Shown one piece after another: positions 43,248 through 54,200 of a stretch of 64,000 bases of DNA (within the stretch, counting starts at the first letter, position 1; the number at the start of each line of letters is the position of its first letter). The DNA is from Chitinophaga sp. CF118 (GTDB taxonomy: Bacteria > Bacteroidota > Bacteroidia > Chitinophagales > Chitinophagaceae), in assembly GCF_900112615.1 (NCBI RefSeq), contig NZ_FOMK01000001.1, forward strand, positions 1,488,001 through 1,552,000, written 5' to 3'. The position numbers and the translations under genes are program-made. The notes beneath the pieces were generated by a model. That model saw only the letters and a list, made by a program, of their open reading frames with translations. It was not told the origin of the DNA and did no database searches.

Positions 43248-44510
43248 ATGCGCACTGTTACATTAAAAAGGGTTGTGGTTACCGGGCTTGGGGCCTTAAC
43301 GCCTATCGGAAATGATGTAAACACTTTCTGGAATAATCTGAAGACAGGCACCAGTGGTGCCGGCCCAATTACTCGTTTCGATATCACGGAATTTAAAACC
43401 AAGTTTGCCTGCGAGCTGAAGGGTTTTGATATAGAAAAATTCATGGAAAAGAAAGAAGCCCGTAAAATGGACATGTTCACCCAATATGCAATGGTGGCTG
43501 CTCAGGAGGCTGTGGAAAATGCAGGACTACACCTGGAAGGTGTGGATAAAACCATGGTAGGCGTTATCTGGGCTTCCGGTAACGGCGGTATGCAAACCTT
43601 CGAAGATCAGATCATCGAGTTTGCAAATGCCAACTTCGTTCCTAAATTCAATCCTTTCTTTATTCCCAAACTGATTTCCGATATCGCCGCAGGACAGATA
43701 TCAATGAAATACGGTTTCATGGGGGTTAACTATTGTACCGTATCTGCATGCGCTTCCTCCAGTAGCGCCCTGGTAGATGCTTTTAACTTTATCCGCCTGG
43801 GTAAAGCCAATGCTATCGTAGCCGGTGGCTCCGAGGCTCCTATCACCCGTGCAGGTATCGCAGGTTTCAATGCTCTCAAAGCATTATCTACCCGCAATGA
43901 TGATCCTACCAAAGCTTCCCGTCCTTTCGACATATCCCGTGATGGTTTCGTAATGGGCGAAGGCGCTGGCGCTATCATCCTGGAAGAATACGAACATGCC
44001 GTGAAAAGAGGTGCTACCATCTATGCAGAAATGGTGGGTGGTGCTATGACCGCTGATGCTTACCACCTCACCGCTACTCATCCGGAAGGCCTCGGCGCCC
44101 GCCTTGGTATGCAGAGAGCTCTGGAAGATGCAGAACTGAAGCCTGAAAATGTTGACTATATCAACGCCCACGCTACATCTACCCCACTGGGTGATGTAAG
44201 CGAACTGAAAGGTATCACCGGCGTATTCGGCGATTATGTAACCGAAGTCAACATCAGTGCTACTAAATCCATGACAGGTCACCTGCTCGGTGCTGCTGGT
44301 GCTATAGAAGCTATTACCTGTATCAAAGCTACCCAGCATGATATCATCCCTCCAACCATCAACACCGGTGCACTGGGAGAAGGTATACCTACAAATCTGA
44401 ACCTGACACTCGGTAAGGCTCAGGAACGTACTGTAAACGTAGCAATGAGTAACACCTTTGGCTTCGGTGGTCACAATGCTATCGTAATATTCAAGAAATT
44501 TCAGGCTTAA
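43248..44510 (+). CDS. fabF: Beta-ketoacyl-ACP synthase II
   Basis: A 420-aa condensing enzyme of type II fatty acid synthesis. The Cys-His-His triad is visible: CTVSACASSSSALVDA (nucleophile Cys near residue 169), HATSTPLGD at about 306, and the second His in the TKSMTGHLLGAAGAIEA segment near 344. Length is typical of FabF. It elongates acyl-ACP with malonyl-ACP in the cytoplasm. Terminator follows directly. FabB is less likely, given the length and these motifs. Confidence 0.95.
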   Translation: MRTVTLKRVVVTGLGALTPIGNDVNTFWNNLKTGTSGAGPITRFDITEFKTKFACELKGFDIEKFMEKKEARKMDMFTQYAMVAAQEAVENAGLHLEGVDKTMVGVIWASGNGGMQTFEDQIIEFANANFVPKFNPFFIPKLISDIAAGQISMKYGFMGVNYCTVSACASSSSALVDAFNFIRLGKANAIVAGGSEAPITRAGIAGFNALKALSTRNDDPTKASRPFDISRDGFVMGEGAGAIILEEYEHAVKRGATIYAEMVGGAMTADAYHLTATHPEGLGARLGMQRALEDAELKPENVDYINAHATSTPLGDVSELKGITGVFGDYVTEVNISATKSMTGHLLGAAGAIEAITCIKATQHDIIPPTINTGALGEGIPTNLNLTLGKAQERTVNVAMSNTFGFGGHNAIVIFKKFQA

Positions 44511-44532
44511 TAGAAGTTGATAATATATCTGA

Positions 44533-44562
44533 AAGCGGATCACTGGAGTGATCCGCTTTTTT
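44533..44562 (+). terminator. Intrinsic terminator of fabF
   Basis: AAGCGGATCAC / GTGATCCGCTT with a 4-base loop (44533-44558), followed by TTTT. It starts 22 bases after the fabF stop. Confidence 0.9.
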
Positions 44563-44665
44563 ATTACTAACTGATGATCAGGTATTTTAAGTATTAAACG
44601 CAATACTCTTCACTAAAAATTTTAGTACTCGCCAATTATGGTGTAGTTTAGTAGTCTAAATTAGT

Positions 44666-44697
44666 CCGTGTTATACTCCTGATATACACGGCTTTTT
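44666..44697 (+). terminator. Terminator-like hairpin just before uvrA
   Basis: CCGTGTTATA (44666-44675) pairs with TATACACGG (44683-44691) through one bulge, then CTTTTT. It ends ten bases before the uvrA ATG, so it could attenuate uvrA or stop upstream readthrough. Confidence 0.6.
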
Positions 44698-44706
44698 ACT
44701 ACTAAT

Positions 44707-47583
44707 ATGGCAAAGAAGAAAGAGAATGTAACTACGCCGGAAGCTGCGCAGATACCGGCAGATGATCATATAGAAGTGTTTGGCGCCCGGGTACATAACC
44801 TTAAGAACCTGGATCTGCAGTTACCTAAAAATAAATTGGTTGTCATTACCGGCATCAGCGGAAGCGGTAAATCATCACTGGCTTTCGATACCATTTATGC
44901 AGAAGGACAAAGACGCTATATGGAAAGCTTTTCTGCATATGCCCGCCAGTTTATCGGCGACATGGAGCGACCTGATGTTGACAAGATCACTGGCCTGTCA
45001 CCAGTTATTTCCATCGAGCAGAAAACAACCAACAAAAATCCCCGCTCTACTGTAGGTACCATCACGGAAATATATGATTTCCTCCGCCTGCTATATGCAC
45101 GCGTGGGTCAGGCATATTCCTACAATACCAATAAACGCATGACCCGCTTCTCTGAAGAAGAGATCCTGGACCACGTGTTTAAAAACTTCCCGAAAAAGAA
45201 ACTGGTGATTCTCGCTCCACTCATCCGTGGACGTAAAGGCCACTACCGGGAACTATTCGAGCAACTCCGTAAACAGGGCTACCTGAAAGTAAGAGTGAAC
45301 GGCGAAATTATCGACCTGAAAGAACGCATGCAGGTAGACCGCTACAAAATCCATGATATAGAACTGGTGGTAGACAGAATACAAGTACTGGATGATGCGC
45401 GGACAAGGATCAGCCAGAGTGTTCAGAAAGCACTGCAGATGGGGAAAGGACTGCTCTTTATCATGGATAATGATACCAACAAGATAAGTCAGTACAGTAA
45501 ACAACTGATGTGCGAGGATACCGGTATCTCTTATGAGGAACCATCTCCCAACACCTTCTCATTCAACTCTCCCTATGGTGCCTGCCCCCGCTGTAAAGGG
45601 CTGGGTACCATTTACCAGATAGATATGGAGGAAGTAATCCCCGATTATTCCCGCTCTATCAATGAAGGTGGCCTGGCTCCCCTGGGCGAAGCCCGCGATA
45701 CCTTCACTTTTAAACAGGTACAGCTACTGGCTAAGAAATACAAATTCTCCCTCACAGCTCCACTTTCAGACATTCCGCAGAAGTCCTTAAACCTGCTGCT
45801 GTTTGGTGATGAAAACGGGAAACTGGAAATGGATATGGCCTTCGAAGAAAACGGAGAGCCAACCTATTCTACAGAATACGAAGGGGTAATCAATACTGTT
45901 CGCCGCTTTTTTAATGATACATCTTCAGAGGCTGTACGTAACTGGGCAGAAGGCTTCATGAAATTGAATACCTGCCCGGAATGTAATGGTACCCGTCTTA
46001 AAAAAGAAAGCCTCTATTTTAAGGTGGATGAAAAAAATATCGCTGAACTGGGAGGAATGGATCTGGATAAACTCCTTGCCTGGTTTAAAGATGTTGAAAA
46101 ACGACTGGATAAAAAACAGAATACCATCGCTAAAGATATTCTGAAAGAGATCCGCGAACGACTGGGCTTCCTGCTTAATGTTGGATTGAACTACCTCACC
46201 CTTTACCGTGCTACCCGCTCCCTGAGCGGTGGGGAAAGCCAGCGGATCCGCCTGGCTACACAGATAGGCTCCCAACTGATGGGAATCACCTACATCCTGG
46301 ATGAGCCAAGCATCGGACTCCATCAGCGCGATAATATGCAGCTGATTGAGGCTCTCCGTAATTTGAAAGAAATGGGCAATACCGTGATAGTAGTGGAACA
46401 TGATAAAGATATCATGCTGCATGCAGACCATCTGGTAGATGTAGGCCCCGGTGCAGGCGTACATGGCGGACAAATCATTGCTCAAGGTACTCCGGCACAA
46501 ATCCTCAAGCTGAAAACACCAACTGCGGGATACCTGAATGGCTCACTCGTAACCCCTGTGCCGGCAGAAAGACGCAAAGGCAACGGGAAATTCCTGGAGC
46601 TGAAAGGAGCTACTGGCAACAACCTGAAAAATGTGAACGTGAAACTCCCGCTGGGAACTTTCATCTGCGTTACAGGCGTTTCAGGTAGCGGAAAGTCCAC
46701 CCTGATCAATGAAACACTGTACCCCATTCTTAGCAAACATGCTTATGATTCCAAAATGGTACCGATGCCCTACAAAAGCATCAAAGGCCTGGAAAATTTA
46801 GATAAGGTAATTGAGATAGATCAGTCACCAATCGGCCGTACTCCCCGTAGTAACCCGGCTACCTACTGCGGATTCTTTACAGATATCCGTACCCTCTTTT
46901 CCCAGATACCGGAAGCCAAAATAAGAGGTTATGCTGCAGGACGTTTCTCCTTCAACGTGAAAAGTGGCCGCTGTGAAGTATGTGAAGGTGGTGGTATGCG
47001 GGTGATTGAAATGAACTTCCTCCCGGATGTATACGTGAAATGCGAAAAATGTAATGGACGACGTTATAACAGGGAAACTCTGGAGATTCGCTACAAAGGC
47101 AAATCCATATCCGATGTACTGGATATGACCGTTGATGATGCTGTGGAATTCTTCCAACCGGTAAATTATATCTACCGGAAAGTGAAAACCCTGCAGGATG
47201 TTGGACTGGGATATATTACCCTGGGACAATCAGCCGTGACCCTCTCCGGTGGTGAGGCACAACGTGTGAAACTGGCTACAGAACTATCAAAGAAGGATAC
47301 CGGTAAAACGATCTATATATTGGATGAACCTACTACCGGTTTACACTTCCAGGATATCCAGCTGCTCCTGAACGTACTGAATAAACTGGTAGATCGCGGA
47401 AATACAGTCCTGGTGATAGAACATAACCTGGATGTGATCAAAATGGCAGACCATATTATTGATCTCGGACCAGAAGGCGGTGGTGGTGGCGGTACCATCC
47501 TTTGCAGCGGCACACCAGAAGAGGTAAGCGAATGCAAGGATAGTCATACTGCACGATTCCTGAAAAAAGAACTGGAATCTTAA
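44707..47583 (+). CDS. uvrA: Excinuclease ABC subunit A
   Basis: A 958-aa nucleotide-excision-repair damage sensor. Two ABC modules are complete: Walker A GISGSGKSS at about residue 49 and GVSGSGKST near 658, with signature LSGGESQRIRLA near 501 and LSGGEAQRVKLA near 842. Zinc-binding CxxC pairs lie around ACPRCKGLG (residues ~296), TCPECNG, and CEVCEGGG...CEKCNGR at about 757-783. All parts are intact. It acts with UvrB in the cytoplasm; ATL in this window would hand damage to it. Confidence 0.97.
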   Translation: MAKKKENVTTPEAAQIPADDHIEVFGARVHNLKNLDLQLPKNKLVVITGISGSGKSSLAFDTIYAEGQRRYMESFSAYARQFIGDMERPDVDKITGLSPVISIEQKTTNKNPRSTVGTITEIYDFLRLLYARVGQAYSYNTNKRMTRFSEEEILDHVFKNFPKKKLVILAPLIRGRKGHYRELFEQLRKQGYLKVRVNGEIIDLKERMQVDRYKIHDIELVVDRIQVLDDARTRISQSVQKALQMGKGLLFIMDNDTNKISQYSKQLMCEDTGISYEEPSPNTFSFNSPYGACPRCKGLGTIYQIDMEEVIPDYSRSINEGGLAPLGEARDTFTFKQVQLLAKKYKFSLTAPLSDIPQKSLNLLLFGDENGKLEMDMAFEENGEPTYSTEYEGVINTVRRFFNDTSSEAVRNWAEGFMKLNTCPECNGTRLKKESLYFKVDEKNIAELGGMDLDKLLAWFKDVEKRLDKKQNTIAKDILKEIRERLGFLLNVGLNYLTLYRATRSLSGGESQRIRLATQIGSQLMGITYILDEPSIGLHQRDNMQLIEALRNLKEMGNTVIVVEHDKDIMLHADHLVDVGPGAGVHGGQIIAQGTPAQILKLKTPTAGYLNGSLVTPVPAERRKGNGKFLELKGATGNNLKNVNVKLPLGTFICVTGVSGSGKSTLINETLYPILSKHAYDSKMVPMPYKSIKGLENLDKVIEIDQSPIGRTPRSNPATYCGFFTDIRTLFSQIPEAKIRGYAAGRFSFNVKSGRCEVCEGGGMRVIEMNFLPDVYVKCEKCNGRRYNRETLEIRYKGKSISDVLDMTVDDAVEFFQPVNYIYRKVKTLQDVGLGYITLGQSAVTLSGGEAQRVKLATELSKKDTGKTIYILDEPTTGLHFQDIQLLLNVLNKLVDRGNTVLVIEHNLDVIKMADHIIDLGPEGGGGGGTILCSGTPEEVSECKDSHTARFLKKELES

Positions 47584-47595
47584 TATTTTAGCCGG

Positions 47596-47621
47596 GCCTG
47601 TATCAGAAATCAGATACAGGC
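47596..47621 (+). terminator. Hairpin after uvrA
   Basis: GCCTGTATC (47596-47604) and GATACAGGC (47613-47621) pair perfectly around an 8-base loop, 12 bases after the uvrA stop. The T-run is weak. Confidence 0.6.
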
Positions 47622-47711
47622 TCGTTTAATTTGGGGATCTGATGGGAGCCATAATACACCCCCGGTTATATCAAAAATATAGTACAAGGAGTTACTCACA
47701 TCTTGTTTGAT

Positions 47712-47719
47712 TACCTTTG
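47712..47719 (+). promoter_or_regulatory. -7 box of the DUF6452/DUF6048 pair
   Basis: TACCTTTG at 47712-47719 matches TAnnTTTG and lies 48 bases before the DUF6452 start. A TTTG at 47705 is too close to be the -33 box. Confidence 0.4.
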
Positions 47720-47766
47720 CCCGGAAAACGGACCATCCGATGCCCGTAAATGATTAATATTCAAGC

Positions 47767-48249
47767 ATGAAATATATTTCCGGAATCATTGCAATACTAC
47801 TGCTGTCAGTGTTTGCAGCCTGTGAAGATGAAACTAAAACCTGCGACCAGACGCTCATCGCGGATCTGGGGATCAACTTTAAAAAGGATACCCTTGATGG
47901 CTTCCTTGTTAAAGATACCGCCTGGCCCAAAGTGACACTGATGGCGCTGAATAAAGATACCATACTCAGTAATGCACTCCGGTCAAGCGTATTTGTATCA
48001 TTGTCACCACTGTCAGATACCTCCAGTTTTTATCTCAAACTGGATTCTACTAAAGTCGCAGATACCCTTACATTCCTTTATACCAGGAAACCGAATTTTG
48101 TATCGGCTGGTTGTGGTTTCGCTACATTTTTCACACTGGATACAGTAATATCCACACATCATACCATCGACTCCATCCATATTAACAACAAGGAAGTAAA
48201 CAGTTCGAATGATACGCACCTTTCTCTATTCTTTATCTTTCCTTATTAG
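47767..48249 (+). CDS. DUF6452 family lipoprotein
   Basis: A 160-aa protein of Bacteroidota. MKYISGIIAILLLSVFAACE is a signal peptide with a Cys at residue 19, so it is a lipoprotein. The mature domain has a regular beta-strand pattern and two conserved Cys (KTCDQTLIA, SAGCGFATFF), in line with DUF6452. Its 3' end overlaps DUF6048 by 41 bases, and the two families recur as neighbours. Function unknown, probably envelope. Confidence 0.8.
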   Translation: MKYISGIIAILLLSVFAACEDETKTCDQTLIADLGINFKKDTLDGFLVKDTAWPKVTLMALNKDTILSNALRSSVFVSLSPLSDTSSFYLKLDSTKVADTLTFLYTRKPNFVSAGCGFATFFTLDTVISTHHTIDSIHINNKEVNSSNDTHLSLFFIFPY

Positions 48250-49018
48250 TCTGTCGGCTATTACCACACAGGCACAGGTAAAAGACAGCATCCGTAAACC
48301 GGCTGCTGATACTATTGCCCGTAAGGTTGCACCTGCAAGAGATACCACCCATAAACTGGTCGCTAAACCACTGCCTGTAAAAGACAGTAGTTATACTACT
48401 ACCAGCGGAGGATTGCGTATAGGACTGGATATCAGCCGCTTCGCGTTAAAATTCTTCCAGCCATACAGAACAGATATTACAATACAGGCAGATGCCCAAC
48501 TGAATAAAAGACTGTTTGCTGCACTGGAAACCGGCTTTAACAGAACCTCCCACAGCGATACCAACTACACCTATAAAGGTAGCGGCGCATTTGTAACCGT
48601 TGGTGTGGATTACGACTTCCTCAAAAAAAGAGAAGCTGGCGAAAAGAATATGGTATACGGTGGGATCCGTTATGGCTTTGCCCATAACACCTACGAAGTG
48701 CCGGCTTATAATATCCACAGTTCTTATTGGGATAGTAACTTAAATGGAACTTATCCTAAAACAAGCGTCTCTGCTCATTGGATAGAACTGGTGTTTGGAC
48801 TAAGAGTGGAAGTATTGAAGAATTTTTTCCTGGGATGGGGTGTCAGGGAGAAGATTATGGTTAGCAACAGCGCGAGCAAGGAATTCCCGCCAATAGTAAT
48901 ACCCGGCTTCGGGAGTGGGACCAAAAAGTCGCAATTTGACATGACATATACCGTCTCATATTATTTCCCGCTATATAAAATTAAAATACCTGTACCTAAA
49001 GGGCCGGCTAAAAAGTAA
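48209..49018 (+). CDS. DUF6048 family outer-membrane protein
   Basis: A 269-aa protein with a signal peptide at residues 1-22 (LSAITTQAQVKDS), a Lys/Asp/Thr-rich linker, and from about residue 70 a beta-barrel-like part (DITIQADAQLNKRLFAALETGF...) ending IPVPKGPAKK. The layout matches DUF6048, which is usually encoded right after DUF6452. Its start lies 41 bases inside the upstream gene, in another frame. Role unknown; the pair probably works in the outer membrane. Confidence 0.8.
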   Translation: MIRTFLYSLSFLISLSAITTQAQVKDSIRKPAADTIARKVAPARDTTHKLVAKPLPVKDSSYTTTSGGLRIGLDISRFALKFFQPYRTDITIQADAQLNKRLFAALETGFNRTSHSDTNYTYKGSGAFVTVGVDYDFLKKREAGEKNMVYGGIRYGFAHNTYEVPAYNIHSSYWDSNLNGTYPKTSVSAHWIELVFGLRVEVLKNFFLGWGVREKIMVSNSASKEFPPIVIPGFGSGTKKSQFDMTYTVSYYFPLYKIKIPVPKGPAKK

Positions 49019-49112
49019 AACAAAGGAATCTCTGAAAGAGGGAGCACCTTTCCCCCCTCTGCCAGATCTATCTATTTTAGATACAGAGTAGTTGGATTGC
49101 AGCCCGTATTTC

Positions 49113-49562
49113 TCATACAGAGTCCCGGATCATTTCAATATGCGGGATATTGTCTTCCAGATACATCTCACTGCTTTGTATAAAACCCAGCGATGAATAG
49201 AATTTCTGCAGATATTGCTGGGCTCCGATCTTAATCGGAACTTTTCCAAACCGTGCTTCCAGCATCCTGATAGACTGCTCCATCAGCTCTCTTCCAGCTC
49301 CCGTGCCACGTACCTTCTTCGACGTTACTACCCTGCCTATAGAAGCCATATCAAACTTAATACCCGGTTCGAATAACCGGGTATACGCTACCAGCTCCTG
49401 TTCTTCATCATATCCCAGCACATGTATTCCCTTTTGATCTGCATTATCCATATCCAGGAAAACACAAGCCTGCTCTACAACAAATACCTCACTGCGCAAG
49501 CGCAGCAATGCATACAATTCACCTGTAGTCAGTTCTTCAAACGTTTTAACAATCCACTGCAT
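49113..49562 (-). CDS. GNAT family N-acetyltransferase (ElaA-like)
   Basis: A 149-aa acetyltransferase. The N-terminal ELYALLRLRSEVFVVEQAC and the acetyl-CoA-binding GRVVTSKKVRGTGAGRELM (with the Q/RxxGxG/A loop RGTGAG) fit the ElaA group. It should acetylate a small molecule or protein amine with acetyl-CoA. Sits alone on the minus strand between DUF6048 and the ABC ATPase. Substrate unknown. Confidence 0.9.
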   Translation of the reverse strand: MQWIVKTFEELTTGELYALLRLRSEVFVVEQACVFLDMDNADQKGIHVLGYDEEQELVAYTRLFEPGIKFDMASIGRVVTSKKVRGTGAGRELMEQSIRMLEARFGKVPIKIGAQQYLQKFYSSLGFIQSSEMYLEDNIPHIEMIRDSV

Positions 49563-49653
49563 AATTTATAGTATGAATCCACGCAATTAATAATAATTTA
49601 GCGACAATATTTGTAACAATAGTCGGGACTTAGCAAAATTAGAGAAACTGATC

Positions 49654-51156
49654 ATGATTACCCATGCCGTTACCTTCCTCTCATTAGAACATATTACTGT
49701 CCGCTACCTGGATAAAACATTATTTTCCGGTCTGGACTGGTCAGTTAATACCGGAGAACATTGGGCCATTACTGGTCCGGGGGGATCGGGAAAAACAGCC
49801 CTGCTCAATACTATCACCGGTAAGTTCAATGTAATCAACGGAGGTATTCATCATCATTATTACGATGCTTACCGTCAGCATCATAATATAACAGATCCTT
49901 ACTTCAGCTATCGTGATGTAATAGCACAGGTAGGGCATCACCATACTTTTAAGAACAGATCTAATACCACTACCGATTTCTACTATCAGCAGCGCTTTAA
50001 CAGCATGGATTCCTCTGATGCACCCACTGTACGGGAATACCTGTATGGTGAAACAACTGCTACCCCGGAAGATACGCCGCTATTACAACCACTGCATATT
50101 ACACCACTGCTGGATAAAGAACTGATTAAGCTATCCAATGGTGAAACCCGTCGTGTAATGATTGCAAAAGCGCTCTTGCAAAAGCCATTATTGCTGATGC
50201 TCGATAATCCCTTTTCCGGTCTGGATATACAGGCCCGTAAAGATTTCAGCGAAATGGTGAATAAGATCATTGCCAATGGCACCACCGTTATATTAGTGAC
50301 TTCTCCTACCGAAATCCCGGAAAATATCACCCACGTACTTACCCTGGATGCCGGCCGGATAACAGGAAAGTACACACGGGAAGAATATCTGAAACTGCCT
50401 GTACCGGCAATCGTTACCCAAAACGCTCATATAGATGAAGAAAAGCTGAGAGCGCTGGTAAAACCTGTGGTCCCCCAGTTCGATACTATCATCCGTATGG
50501 AACATGTTAAAGTCCAGTATGGTGAACATTTGATATTGGATGATGTTAACTGGATAGTGAAACCCAATGAAAAATGGGCATTACTGGGTCATAACGGGGC
50601 CGGAAAATCTACCCTGCTAAGTCTTATTACCGGCGATAATCCACAGGCATATGCAAACCAGCTGTTCCTGTTTGACCGCAAAAGAGGTAGTGGGGAAAGC
50701 ATCTGGGATATCAAACGGAAAATAGGATTTGTGTCTCCGGAGCTACACCAGTATTTCCAGGCAGGCAGCAATTGCCTCCAGGTAGTGGTGTCTGGATTCT
50801 ATGATATTATTGGCAGTAACCGTGCCGGTACTCCGGAACAACTGCAGCATGCTGCCAGTTGGATGGATATCCTGGGCATTGCTGACCATATGAAACAGCC
50901 TTTTAAGGGTGTACCCGAAAGCGTACAACGCCTTACCCTGCTGGCCCGCGCGCTGGTAAAAGAACCACCCCTGCTCATCTTTGATGAACCCTGTCAGGGA
51001 CTGGACGCTCAACAGAAGGAACATTTTAAACAAGTTATTGATACACTGTGCAGCATAATGGACCTGACCCTTATTTTCGTAACACACTACCAGGAAGAAA
51101 TTCCTTCTGCCGTTACTAAAATCCTTAAACTGGAAAAGGGAAAGTCTATACATTAG
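49654..51156 (+). CDS. Twin-cassette ABC ATPase (ModF/PhrA-like)
   Basis: A 500-aa soluble protein with two ABC modules and no membrane part. The first has Walker A GPGGSGKTA at about residue 42, signature LSNGETRRV, and Walker B LLMLDNPFSGLD, in which the catalytic Glu is Asn. The second has GHNGAGKST at about 312 and Walker B LIFDEPCQGLD with Glu intact, while its signature reads PESVQR instead of LSGGQ. The asymmetry suggests one active site. The layout matches ModF/PhrA-like proteins; function unproven. Confidence 0.85.
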   Translation: MITHAVTFLSLEHITVRYLDKTLFSGLDWSVNTGEHWAITGPGGSGKTALLNTITGKFNVINGGIHHHYYDAYRQHHNITDPYFSYRDVIAQVGHHHTFKNRSNTTTDFYYQQRFNSMDSSDAPTVREYLYGETTATPEDTPLLQPLHITPLLDKELIKLSNGETRRVMIAKALLQKPLLLMLDNPFSGLDIQARKDFSEMVNKIIANGTTVILVTSPTEIPENITHVLTLDAGRITGKYTREEYLKLPVPAIVTQNAHIDEEKLRALVKPVVPQFDTIIRMEHVKVQYGEHLILDDVNWIVKPNEKWALLGHNGAGKSTLLSLITGDNPQAYANQLFLFDRKRGSGESIWDIKRKIGFVSPELHQYFQAGSNCLQVVVSGFYDIIGSNRAGTPEQLQHAASWMDILGIADHMKQPFKGVPESVQRLTLLARALVKEPPLLIFDEPCQGLDAQQKEHFKQVIDTLCSIMDLTLIFVTHYQEEIPSAVTKILKLEKGKSIH

Positions 51157-51212
51157 GATTTTACTGTATTTAAGCTACCTTTATTCTTTCTAAACAGCAT
51201 TCAAGAAACCTC

Positions 51213-54200
51213 ATGCATCCCAAAAGAATTGTCATTTTCGCCGGTTGTCTGTTATTAATGTCGTGGATTACGGCATGCAGACATACCAAAAAAGTTATGA
51301 ACCCGGGTCTGGCCAAATACATAGAAGCCTATACTGCCGGCGTTATTTCCAAACAGAGTACTATCCGTGTACAACTGACCGGGAACGCGAATGTTACTCA
51401 TACACAGAACGAACCTGTTGATGAGAACATTTTTGATTTTAGCCCGGACATTAAAGGGAAAGCATACTGGATAGATGCTACTACCATAGAGTTTCGTCCC
51501 GATGCCAACCTGACACCGGAAAAAACCTATACAGCTACCTTCCGGTTAGGCAAAGTCATGAAAGTAGAAGACGACCTCAAAGAGTTCGACTTCGAATTCA
51601 AAGTGATGAAGCCTGCTTATGCTCTGGAAGATAATGGACTCAAATCAGCAGGCAATACCTCGCTGAATAAAATGGTCCTTTCCGGAGAGATTACGACTGC
51701 CGACATAGAAGATCCTCAACTGATTGAAAAAGTGCTGACTGCTTCTTACGAAGGAAAGTCAATGCCCATCACATGGCAGCATAATGCAGCAGACAGAACG
51801 TCCAAATTCACCATCGATAACCTGATACGGGGAAACAGCGCCCGTTCACTGGAACTAAGCTGGGATGGCAAACCGTTAAAAGTAGATCTGGCCGGCAAGA
51901 AAACAATAGAAGTTCCTGCTATCTCAGAGTTCAAAGTACTTAACATAGTGCCTGTTTCCGATCCTGAACAATACCTCCTGGTACAGTTCTCCGATCCCAT
52001 AAGCATGGCACAGAACCTGGATGGTCTTATCGGCATCAGCGGTATCAGTGATCTTCGTTATATCATAGAAGGTAGTGAAGTAAAAGTGTTTGCGCCCACC
52101 CGTCTGCTGGGTAATTATACCATAGTGGTAAATGAAGGGGTTATCAATATCTATGATAAACGCCTGGATGATACCTTCTCCGGCAACGTTAATTTCGAAA
52201 ACACCCTGCCTGCTGTCAGCATTCCTGGTAAAGGAGTGATCTTACCGGAAAGCAATAAGCTGGTAATGCCTTTCGAAGCCGTGAATCTGAATGCAGTAGA
52301 CGTTACTATCATCAAAATATACGAAAACAATATTCCACAATACCTGCAAAGCAATAACCTGGACGGTAGCCAGGAACTGCGTCGTGTAGGTAGACCTGTA
52401 GTGGAAAAAACGATCCGTCTGGATACCGATAAATCCCTGAACCTGCACAAAAACAACCGCTTCTTCCTCGACATGGATAAACTGTTGCGTACAGAACCAG
52501 GCGCTATTTATCGGGTAACCATCGGCTTCCGTAAATCATATTCCTTGCTCACCTGTGTGGCAAAAGATAAAGAAGAAACTTCCGGCAGCAGCGAGGGTGA
52601 AAGTGAAGATGAATACTATGAAGGAAGTTATTATGGTGATAAAATAGATGAAGACGATGGATTCTGGCAACGCTACGATAGCTACTATCCTTACGGCTAT
52701 TCATGGGAGAGCCGCGACGATGCCTGCTCCAACTCTTACTATAATAAAGACAAATGGGCATCCCGCAACGTGATCGCTTCTAATATCGGCCTTACTGCCA
52801 AGCGTGGTAACGACAATAGCATGCTGATAGCAGTAACCGATATACGTGATACCAAACCATTAATGGGCGTGGAACTGGAACTGCTCGATTATCAGAACCA
52901 GGTAATCTACAAAACCAAAAGTGATGGTGATGGACTCGCTACTTTTGATCTGAAACGTAAACCTTATATCCTCATTGCTAAAAAAGATGATGAAAGAGGC
53001 TACCTCAAACTGGACGATGGTAACTCTTTGCCACTCGGCCGTTTTGATGTAAAAGGAGAAGAAGTACAGAACGGTATCAAAGGATTTTTATATGGTGAAC
53101 GCGGCGTATGGCGCCCCGGTGATACCCTGTTCCTGACCTTCATTCTGGAAGATAAACAACAGAAATTACCGCCCAACCACCCTGTTACTCTGGAGCTCTA
53201 CAATCCTAAAGGACAGTTATACAAACACGTAAACGCACTACAATCATTAAATGGTTTCTACAGCTTTACAACAACAACTTCCGCAGACGATCTGACAGGT
53301 AACTGGACCGCGAAAGTGAAAGTTGGTGGTGCTGTATTTACCAAAAACCTGCGCATAGAAACCGTTAAGCCAAACAGGCTGAAAGTGAAACTTGATTTCG
53401 GCACCCGCACCACTTTATCTAAGAGTGATGCTTCCGATGGTACATTGAGTGCACAATGGTTGTTTGGAGCTACCGCACAGAACCTGAAAGCAAAAGTAGA
53501 TGTATCATTAAGTCAACAGACTACCAGCTTTCAAAAATTCAAAGAGTATCATTTCGATGATCCGATCACTCACTTCGAAGCAGAAGATAAAACCATCTTC
53601 GAAGGAAGTCTGGGAGATAATGGTACAGCTCCTGTAAAAGTGAATCTGCCATTAGATAAACTGGCACCGGGACAGCTTAAAGCAAACTTTGAGATCAAAG
53701 TATTTGAACCAGGTGGTGATTTCAGTATCGACCACTTCTCCATGCCGTACAATCCTTTTGCAACTTATGCAGGGATACGCATGCCGGAAGGCGACCGCAT
53801 GACAGGTATGCTGCTTACAGATAAAGCTCATACTATCAGCATTGTGAACGTGGATGATAATGGAAACCTGGTACGTGGCAGCAGCGATGTACAGGTGGAA
53901 TTGTATAAAATACGCTGGCGCTGGTGGTGGGATGATAATAGTGATAATGAATTCAGCAACTTCACACAGGATAGTTACAACCAACTGCTGAAGAAAGAAA
54001 CCATCTCCCTGCAAAATGGTAAAGGTAGCTGGGATCTCCAGATCAATTCTCCTGATTGGGGAAGATACCTGGTACGGGTGAAAGACCTGAAAAGCGGTCA
54101 TACCAGCGGTCAGTCTGTATATATAGATTACCCTGGATGGGCAGAGAGAGTGCAGAAAGAGAACCCTGCAGAAGCTGCAATGCTGGTATTTACATCAGAT

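Noticed and set aside
48209-48249. DUF6452/DUF6048 overlap as a sequencing frameshift
   Set aside because: Both frames have their own signal peptides and complete ends, so two genes are more likely.
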